Assembly: GCF_009903625.1 (NCBI RefSeq)
Contig: NZ_CP047569.1
Span: 4,510,501 to 4,574,500, forward strand
DNA: 64,000 bases
Reading direction: 5' to 3'
DNA from: Microbulbifer sp. ALW1
GTDB taxonomy: Bacteria; Pseudomonadota; Gammaproteobacteria; Pseudomonadales; Cellvibrionaceae
A model generated the notes under the pieces. The model was not told the origin of the DNA and ran no database searches. It was given only the letters and a program-made list of their open reading frames with translations. Below are positions 57,994 through 64,000 of the stretch, in pieces (position 1 is the stretch's first letter; each line of letters opens with the position of its first letter). The translations under genes and the position numbers were made by a program.

Positions 57994-60120
57994 TTATTGT
58001 CCGCGTCGCTTTTCGGAATGCTGGGCGACACACGCACGCAACTCCCGTATATGGCGGCGCTTTTTTTCCAGCCAGTCTTCGCGGATTTGTTGGTGTTTCA
58101 GCAAAGCCTTCAGCCAACCACCACCCACATTTCCATTGCGTTCCTTGTGGGATTCCAGCCAAACAATCACTTCCTCGAGACGCGACCGTACTGGTGCACA
58201 GGCGTCGTCACTGGCACCGCCGGAAAAGTAGACATTGTCGATAGAAAGGTCGCTGATCTCACCGAACCCCAACACCTGGAACAGCTGACGCATATCCGCA
58301 AGTTCAAGGTCCGCAGCGAGATCGGAAACCGGTATGACGATATCGTGCCACTCGCCGTCGCGGACAAATCCATAGGGGTCACTACCGGGTGCAAAGGTCA
58401 CCCAGGTCTGGCCAATATTCTGGACATTGCCACTTTTCAGGCCGATGCGAAGTTCCGTCTGATCCGTACTGCGCATGGAGAAATGTAATGCCGCGTCGCC
58501 GTTGTCAAACGCGGAAAGGTCGAAGCCCTCGCGGGCGGCAAACCCCATTCCAAACCAGCCGCGACCGGTGGAGGCAAGGTTCAGCGCGGACTCACCTTCA
58601 ATCGCATTGCCGTGGGTCACGGTGAGTGTGCCTTCCCATACAAACAGATCACTGTCGACACCCTCCATCAGTGCGCCGGCCGTTGTGTTGGCCTCGGATT
58701 CTGTGTAGATGCCGAAGCTGCCGTCTTCCGGCGCTGCCAGAGGTTCACTTTCGGTGAGATAGATATTGTCGACCGCGATGTCAAAGGGCTCTGCCGGCGC
58801 AGGACCGGACATGGCGAACAGGGTCTGTACCGTTTCAAAATCCACGCCGCCGAATTTCGATAGCGGAATCGCCACATGATGCCAGGCACCGTCGCGCGCC
58901 AGACCGTACTGCTCGCCACCGTTCGCGAGAATCACGGTGCCCTGCCCGCCGGAGGTGCTCATCATATGCACTTCCACGTTCACATCGCTGTGTAACTTCA
59001 TATCGAAGTGCAAGGTGCCGTGTGCATAGTTGCGAAGGTTGTAGTCCGGGTGCAGCAGACCCATGCCCCACCAGTTACCCGGCTGCACGGTAAAGCCGAG
59101 GGACTCCGCCCCCTCGAGCGGAACCGGAGTAGTTCCCACCATGTTGTTCCACACATAGAGGTTGGTGTTGTCTTCCCAGTCCAGCGCATCGGTCACCGGG
59201 TGCGACTCGGTGAATATGCCGAAGTCACCGCTGCGGTAGTTTTCACTGGCTACTTCCAGCTCGGTGTGCTCATTGGCATAGAGGCGCACATAGTCCACAT
59301 ACATTTTTGCGGGGAAATCCGCGGTGATCTGTGCGGGATCGGTGATTTCGACAAAATTCCACCCGCCCACCGCGAGGTTGAGCAGAATGTGCATCGGGTT
59401 ATCGCGAAATTCCGACAGTGCGGGGTCCGTGATATCCATGGTGAGCACGGCGGTATCGTCCACGGAGATCACCATTTCTTCCGGCGTCCAATCGAGGCGA
59501 TAGGTGTGGTAGTCCGCATACAGCGGGTCGGCCATCACCACGTGCTGGGCGTGGTCCGCCTGCAGCCAGTCGCTCCAGGTTCCGGTCTCGTGCCACCAGT
59601 GCACCGCACCGGAGACCGCATGGTTGACCGTGCCATTCTCAATCGCGGACTTGAAACCGGCTTCAAGGATGTCGATCTCGCCGGATTTCGGCCAACCATC
59701 GACACCGAAGTTATCACCCAGCATCCAGAATGCGGGCCACAGGCCATTGTCCAGTTTCGGCAGTTTGATACGCGCTTCCAGCGTGCCAAATTTGAACCCG
59801 ACGCGACCGTTGGTATGCAGTCGCGCGGACGTAAACGGTTTCCCCTCGTAGTTTTCCCGGCGCGCCTCAATCACCAGATTGCCGTCTTCGATGTAGGCAT
59901 TGTTCTGGGACGCGGTGTAAAACTGCATTTCCCCATTGCCGAAACCACTGCCACCGGTGTTGTAGGTCCACACGCTGCGGTCGATCTGCTCGCCATTGAA
60001 TTCATCCGCCCAGACCGGTGCTGTCTGCGCCTGCGCGCCACTGAACAGTGCGGGTTGCGCCAACAGGCACGCGGCCGTCAGCAACATACGGCGCTTCACC
60101 GTTGCTCTTTGGTTTTTCAT
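57994..60120 (-). CDS. GH16 laminarinase, tandem paralogue with basic helical tail
   Basis: A 708-residue secreted GH16 enzyme closely similar to the first half of its downstream neighbour: same signal peptide (LLTAACLLAQPA), catalytic GEIDILEAG at about 147, and two carbohydrate-binding modules (about 285-640). Instead of the PKD-GH128 part it ends in a 75-residue charged helical tail (SRLEEVIVWLESHKE, LEKKRRHIRELRACVAQ) with no family I know. It is a tandem duplicate that either lost or never gained the distal domains. The gap to the downstream paralogue is 139 bases. Start ATG 60120 by analogy with the paralogue. Confidence 0.92.
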   Translation of the reverse strand: MKNQRATVKRRMLLTAACLLAQPALFSGAQAQTAPVWADEFNGEQIDRSVWTYNTGGSGFGNGEMQFYTASQNNAYIEDGNLVIEARRENYEGKPFTSARLHTNGRVGFKFGTLEARIKLPKLDNGLWPAFWMLGDNFGVDGWPKSGEIDILEAGFKSAIENGTVNHAVSGAVHWWHETGTWSDWLQADHAQHVVMADPLYADYHTYRLDWTPEEMVISVDDTAVLTMDITDPALSEFRDNPMHILLNLAVGGWNFVEITDPAQITADFPAKMYVDYVRLYANEHTELEVASENYRSGDFGIFTESHPVTDALDWEDNTNLYVWNNMVGTTPVPLEGAESLGFTVQPGNWWGMGLLHPDYNLRNYAHGTLHFDMKLHSDVNVEVHMMSTSGGQGTVILANGGEQYGLARDGAWHHVAIPLSKFGGVDFETVQTLFAMSGPAPAEPFDIAVDNIYLTESEPLAAPEDGSFGIYTESEANTTAGALMEGVDSDLFVWEGTLTVTHGNAIEGESALNLASTGRGWFGMGFAAREGFDLSAFDNGDAALHFSMRSTDQTELRIGLKSGNVQNIGQTWVTFAPGSDPYGFVRDGEWHDIVIPVSDLAADLELADMRQLFQVLGFGEISDLSIDNVYFSGGASDDACAPVRSRLEEVIVWLESHKERNGNVGGGWLKALLKHQQIREDWLEKKRRHIRELRACVAQHSEKRRGQ

Positions 60121-60483
60121 TATTTTTCCCATCACGCTTTTTAGAATTTTGGGATCGGAATAGGCGCAAGCACAGACCCGATCGGCTTATTTCGAGCGCA
60201 CAGATGCCGTCCCTGAAAATCGTGGGCATATTGTGAGATCGATACTGCTCGGAATCTGCCGGAACCGCTGGCAGAGGGGTACCACTGTTAAATCGCCGGG
60301 TGTTATATCGCCGGGCGTTAAATCACCGGGTATTTGATCGCCGGCATCAGAAAAGGAACTGCTATGAATTCAGAATTTATTGTTATTTTGCAATCGGCCC
60401 GCGCCTTGTGAGCGCTTCGCGAATTTCGGCTGCCGCACCCTTGTTGGTGGCGGCAGCCGGGAAAATCAAACTAGCGAGTTTGT
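60121..60483. other. Gene-free region between GH3 and GH16 genes
   Basis: This 363-base gap contains four 15-bp tandem repeats (60286-60345) and an inverted repeat GGCTGCCGC/GCGGCAGCC with a 13-base loop (60428-60458) that may end GH3 transcription. I see no gene. The promoter of the GH16 gene should be here. Confidence 0.6.
60286..60345. repeat. Four 15-bp tandem repeats
   Basis: TGTTAAATCGCCGGG, TGTTATATCGCCGGG, CGTTAAATCACCGGG and TATTTGATCGCCGGC run end to end, with decay in the last. They lie upstream of the GH16 paralogue gene and downstream of GH3. Their 15-base period and AT/GC alternation could serve DNA binding, or arise from slippage. Confidence 0.9.
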
Positions 60484-63042
60484 TCAGCCGCAGTGGATAT
60501 CTGCATCTGTCTTGGAAGCGATATGGATATTGTGCACGGTCATATCCAGCGCGCCGGCTGTGCGTACATAGAAAGGTGACAGCACCATGTCCAGTTTCGC
60601 ACCGGCATCCGCCAGACACTGCAGGTCTACCGCGACGGTTTTCCATTCGCCCGGCGCCGCGCCCTTGAGCAGCTCGGTGATGGACTGCTCGGCACCGCAA
60701 TCCATACCGCAGTTCATACCGAGGCTCACCGCATCACTCGGCGCAGCATCCACTTTCACATCGAACACCAGGGCGCCCTGCTTGCCCAGATAGCTACTGA
60801 GATCGGTGCGGCTGTTGGCAAAGAAGCCGGCCATGGCATTGCCCTCGCCATTCCACTGCAGACGACGGCTGTCTTCCTGAACATTGCGGTCAACGGACTG
60901 CACGCTGATACCGGCCAGTTTTGCCACGCTGCTGGAAATGACCGACAGATTGTTCGTGGCATCCATCACCTGAAAGCTCCAGGGATCCAGTGCACGGCCG
61001 TTGAATACTGCCAGTGCCTGTTTGCCATCGGATATTTTCAGGCCGCTCTGTTCGGAGAGCTCGGCCAACTGAACGCTGCTTCCATAATTGAGGCCGTAAC
61101 CGAAGTTGAACTGGGCCAGCGCCTCATTTTCGCCGGGGTTGCGTACGGTGGGCTGTGCATCGTTCGGCCAGGAGAAGGTGAGTTTGCCTTTGAAGTCGTG
61201 GTTCACTTCGCCATCGGCGTTGCGGAAAATCACATCCGCCACACCTGCACCTTCGGTGCCCGGCTGCCAGATGACCGCGAAGGCATCGGAGGCATTGATG
61301 TGCGGATTCACCCACAGCGGACGACCGGTAATAAACAGGCTGACGACCGGGATACCCTGCTCGCGCAGGTGATTCAACAGCGCCAGGTCACCGGCGCCTT
61401 TGTATTGCAGGTTGGAAATATCGCCCTGCATTTCCGCATAGGGATCTTCACCGAAGACTACGATGGCCACATCCGGCTTCTGCTCGAAGCTGCCATCGAC
61501 CGACAGCTCAGCGGTGCCGCCAGCAGCCTGCACGATATTGGCAATACCACCGTAAACGGAAGTGGCACCGGGGAAGTCGCTGTTCTGGTTACCGGTACCC
61601 TGCCAGGTGATACTCCAGCCACCGGCCTGCTTGCCGATATTGTCGGCACCGTCACCGGCCACGAGTACGCGCTGGTTGCGCGCAAGCGGCAGCAGCTGGT
61701 CGTTGTTTTTCAACAGCACGAGGGATTCACGCACCGCCTGGCGGGCGATGGCGCGGTGCTCGGGCGCGCCGATCAGGGATTCATCGGCGGCAAACGCGCG
61801 CGCGGACGGCGCACCGGCTTCAAACAGGCCCGCGCGAATTTTCACCCGCAGGATGCGGCGCACCGCGTCGTCGAGACGCGCCGCGGAAATCTCGCCGTTT
61901 TTCGCCTGGGCCAGGGTGTTCTTGTACAGCTCCTTCCAGCTCGGGTCCGGCGCCATGAACATGTCGAGACCCGCGTTGACGGACTGGGGACAGCTCACAT
62001 TGCTGCAGCCATTCACGAACTGGTGACCGGCCCAGTCGCCGACGATGAAACCGTCGAAGCCGAGGCGACCTTTCAGCACATCGGTCATCAGGTATTTGTG
62101 GCCATGCATCTTCTCGCCGTTCCAGCTGCTGAAGGAGGCCATCACCGTCTGTACACCGGACTCGATTGCAGAGAAGTAGCCCTGGGCGTGCAGGCGCACC
62201 AACTCTTCCTCGCTGATCATCGCGTCGCCGCGGTCGATGCCGTTCAGGGTGCCGCCGTCGGCCAGGTAGTGTTTGGCGGTGGCGATGACATGCTTGCCCT
62301 GCAACAGGTCTTCGCTACCCGCAGTACCCTGCATGCCTTCCACCATTTCGCCGCCGTAGGCGCGGACCAGATCGGGGTCCTCGGAGTAGGATTCGTAGGT
62401 GCGGCCCCAGCGATCGTCACGCACCACCGCCAGGGTTGGCGCGAATACCCAGTCAATACCGGTCGCTTTAACTTCCGCCGCGGTGGCCGCGCCGATCTTG
62501 CCCAGCAGCTCGGGATTGTGCGCGGCGCCGAGGGCGATGTTGTGCGGGAACAGGGTCGCACCGATCACATTGTTGTGACCGTGCACCGCATCGGTGCCCC
62601 AGATCATGGGGATGGCGACACCGCCGTCGCTGGTGTCCATTGAGGCGTTGTAATATTCATCCGCCAGCGCCACCCAATCGGCCACGGAGGCATGCTTGTT
62701 GTCGTAGGGGAAGGCGCCGCCGCCGTTCAGGATGGAACCGATGTGATATTGCTTCACATCGTCCGGGGTCGCCGAGCGGATCTCCACCTGAATCATCTGG
62801 CCAACTTTCTCCTCGGTGGACATTTTGGCCAGGAGCGCGTCGATACGGGCTTCGACTGCGGGATCTTTGGCAATGCCGCTAGCCAGTTGCGGCCAGTGGG
62901 CGCTCACTTCGGCACTGCTACCGGCGGTTTTGGATGAACCCTCGGCGGTCATTTTCTGAGCGCCATTCTGTTCCGTGCAGCCCGCGAGCCCACCACCCGC
63001 TATCAGACCGGAGATGATCCCCAGCAAAATTCGCTTTTTCAT
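60484..63042 (-). CDS. GH3 beta-glucosidase lipoprotein
   Basis: An 852-residue GH3 enzyme with a lipobox (IAGGGLAGCTEQ). The N-terminal barrel (about 60-400) has KHYLADG (Lys-His) and the nucleophile Asp about 335 in GFIVGDWAGHQ; the C-terminal alpha/beta sandwich (about 425-640) starts LVLLKNNDQLLPL. A further beta domain (about 690-852, ending DIHCG) resembles the C-terminal ExoP-type carbohydrate-binding domain of marine exo-glucanases. It should release glucose from laminari-oligosaccharides or mixed beta-glucans at the membrane. ATG 63042 is used; a GTG three bases upstream sits better with GGGAG. Confidence 0.92.
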   Translation of the reverse strand: MKKRILLGIISGLIAGGGLAGCTEQNGAQKMTAEGSSKTAGSSAEVSAHWPQLASGIAKDPAVEARIDALLAKMSTEEKVGQMIQVEIRSATPDDVKQYHIGSILNGGGAFPYDNKHASVADWVALADEYYNASMDTSDGGVAIPMIWGTDAVHGHNNVIGATLFPHNIALGAAHNPELLGKIGAATAAEVKATGIDWVFAPTLAVVRDDRWGRTYESYSEDPDLVRAYGGEMVEGMQGTAGSEDLLQGKHVIATAKHYLADGGTLNGIDRGDAMISEEELVRLHAQGYFSAIESGVQTVMASFSSWNGEKMHGHKYLMTDVLKGRLGFDGFIVGDWAGHQFVNGCSNVSCPQSVNAGLDMFMAPDPSWKELYKNTLAQAKNGEISAARLDDAVRRILRVKIRAGLFEAGAPSARAFAADESLIGAPEHRAIARQAVRESLVLLKNNDQLLPLARNQRVLVAGDGADNIGKQAGGWSITWQGTGNQNSDFPGATSVYGGIANIVQAAGGTAELSVDGSFEQKPDVAIVVFGEDPYAEMQGDISNLQYKGAGDLALLNHLREQGIPVVSLFITGRPLWVNPHINASDAFAVIWQPGTEGAGVADVIFRNADGEVNHDFKGKLTFSWPNDAQPTVRNPGENEALAQFNFGYGLNYGSSVQLAELSEQSGLKISDGKQALAVFNGRALDPWSFQVMDATNNLSVISSSVAKLAGISVQSVDRNVQEDSRRLQWNGEGNAMAGFFANSRTDLSSYLGKQGALVFDVKVDAAPSDAVSLGMNCGMDCGAEQSITELLKGAAPGEWKTVAVDLQCLADAGAKLDMVLSPFYVRTAGALDMTVHNIHIASKTDADIHCG

Positions 63043-63268
63043 CACCGCAAAACTCCCATTCCTGTTCGCCGTTATTTTTTGAATCGTCGTGTGACTTTCC
63101 GCCGCCGATCAGTCTCATTGTTTGAGCCTGGATACCCGGCTTTTCCAGCTTCCGTTGTACGGATTGCGCAGAAAAGGGTCGTCCCACTTTGAAGTCCGGG
63201 CACAAAATGGTGCAAACCACCTTGCCACCCCGGCATAAACACCAAAATGGGACGCTCTCGAGCGAGAT

Positions 63269-64000
63269 TTATTTGGTGAGTTTCACATTATCCACCTGCA
63301 GTACCGCCCCCATCTGGTTGTCCCAGGCGGGGGAGATAACGAATGGCGTATTCACGCTCGCGGTGTTGAGACCCATTTCCGCCAGCTCCAGCATGGGGAT
63401 CTGGAAGTGGGTCCACTGATCTACCGCGGGCATATCCAGCGGGTAGTCACCGGAGGAACAGGGGTGGCCGCAGTCCGCGCGGAAAGTGAGTGATGCGGAA
63501 CCGGAATCATCCGGCTCGGCCAGAACCCGCAGGTCAAATTCCATGTAGGTGTAATCGCTCAGGTCATAGCTGTTGGTGGACTGGAAGAAACCGATACCCT
63601 GGTCGGTGTTCCAGGAAATCTGCCCGACATCACCGTAGTCACCTCCGGCATCCACCACCTCGAAATCCACAGTACCGAAGGCGGTCCAGGTGAACCACTG
63701 GTAGGGATCTTTGGCCTCTCCGTCAAAAACAGAAACCTCTTCGCCTTCCGGCGCCTGGGGCGGCGCGATACCGGGCTCGAGGACAAAGTCACTGTCGGAA
63801 GTGGCGCAGCCCTTGCCGGTGTCGAAGTCCTCGGTGCACTGGTAAACACGCACATAGTCGATCACGTATTCCTGCGGAAAGGCGCTTTCGTCAATGCCTG
63901 TGTCGTTCACGTTGGCCGGCCAGTCTCCGCCCACAGCCAGGTTGAGAATCAGGTGGAAGCTCTGGTCAAACGGGGCGTTGGGGTTGCCCAGCGCCGCGGC
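63269..64000 (-). CDS. GH16 glucanase with C-terminal CBM (partial, N-terminus off window)
   Basis: The reading frame continues through the right edge; only the last 243 codons are present. The part before residue LAVGGDWPAN (FDQSFHLILNLAVGGDW, then YVIDYVRVYQC) is the C-terminal end of a GH16 beta-jelly-roll, so the catalytic E-x-D-x-x-E lies outside the window. After a Pro/Glu-rich linker comes a carbohydrate-binding-like domain (about 150 residues) with the segment WTHFQIPMLELAEMG, similar to modules in the other two GH16 enzymes. It is codirectional with the GH3 gene 226 bases away and so is the first visible gene of the laminarin locus. Confidence 0.85.
   Translation of the reverse strand, partial: AAALGNPNAPFDQSFHLILNLAVGGDWPANVNDTGIDESAFPQEYVIDYVRVYQCTEDFDTGKGCATSDSDFVLEPGIAPPQAPEGEEVSVFDGEAKDPYQWFTWTAFGTVDFEVVDAGGDYGDVGQISWNTDQGIGFFQSTNSYDLSDYTYMEFDLRVLAEPDDSGSASLTFRADCGHPCSSGDYPLDMPAVDQWTHFQIPMLELAEMGLNTASVNTPFVISPAWDNQMGAVLQVDNVKLTK

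Noticed and set aside
60286..60345. Possible CRISPR array
   Set aside because: Units are contiguous 15-mers with no spacers and there are no cas genes.
61198..62643. Plus-strand 481-codon open frame
   Set aside because: Antisense to the GH3 gene, whose nucleophile and Lys-His motifs are intact.

Overview
The window looks like chromosome of a marine, polysaccharide-degrading gammaproteobacterium. Two TonB-dependent receptors, many signal-peptide or lipoprotein glycoside hydrolases, fairly GC-rich coding sequence and an E. coli-type glucokinase suggest a Cellvibrionales/Microbulbifer-like organism. That placement is inference; no rRNA or other phylogenetic marker is present. I saw no tRNA, rRNA, CRISPR array, insertion sequence or phage gene.

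Layout. 1-4.0 kb holds miscellaneous genes: a spermidine-synthase-like fragment, a small lysine-rich protein, a membrane protein, a Gly/Cys-tailed protein, a VOC protein, a phytanoyl-CoA dioxygenase-like protein and a metallo-beta-lactamase-fold hydrolase. 4.3-7.6 kb holds a TonB-dependent receptor with a long hairpin in its leader, and a GNAT acetyltransferase. 7.6-17.1 kb is an alpha-glucan block: a large secreted amylase with starch-binding-like modules and calcium-binding repeats, divergent from a neopullulanase-like lipoprotein, a GH31 alpha-glucosidase and a GH13 lipoprotein. 17.2-18.1 kb is a DUF3014 protein. 18.1-26.7 kb is one unbroken ten-gene minus-strand run: thermostable-hemolysin-family protein, acyl-activating enzyme, haem-oxygenase-like metal enzyme, short-chain dehydrogenase, TPR-like protein, a two-component system, cupredoxin, FTR1 permease and an outer-membrane protein. 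26.8-35.7 kb is a three-gene operon joining a GH13 amylase to a DUF1552 protein and a 1885-residue starch-module/sugar-dehydrogenase/multihaem-cytochrome fusion. 36-42 kb holds a diguanylate cyclase, a second amylase paralogue, a universal stress protein and an esterase. 41.4-48.8 kb returns to alpha-glucan: a tryptophan-halogenase-like flavoprotein, a maltodextrin-type TonB receptor, glucokinase and a membrane AraC-family regulator. 48.9-51.0 kb has a lipase chaperone divergent from a PETase/cutinase-like hydrolase. 51.1-64.0 kb is a laminarin (beta-1,3-glucan) locus: three GH16 enzymes, one fused to GH128, a GH3 beta-glucosidase and a fourth GH16 running off the window.

How the parts fit. 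Starch would be bound and cut outside the cell. Maltodextrins would enter through the TonB receptor and be trimmed in the periplasm by the lipoprotein amylases and the GH31 enzyme. Glucose would be phosphorylated by glucokinase. No inner-membrane sugar transporter is present. Six promoter regions of exactly these alpha-glucan genes carry purine-rich sites that match or resemble the E. coli MalT box, usually as CCTCCTCC followed 14 bases later by GGGGCGTRG. The laminarin genes lack them, so the two loci appear to be controlled separately.

The most unusual items are the starch-module/dehydrogenase/cytochrome fusion, a GH16 laminarinase with an apparently circularly permuted CBM32 inserted in its catalytic domain, the conserved operator set, the hemolysin/acyl-ligase/metal-oxygenase cluster joined to iron-uptake genes, and the PETase-like enzyme beside an orphan lipase chaperone.
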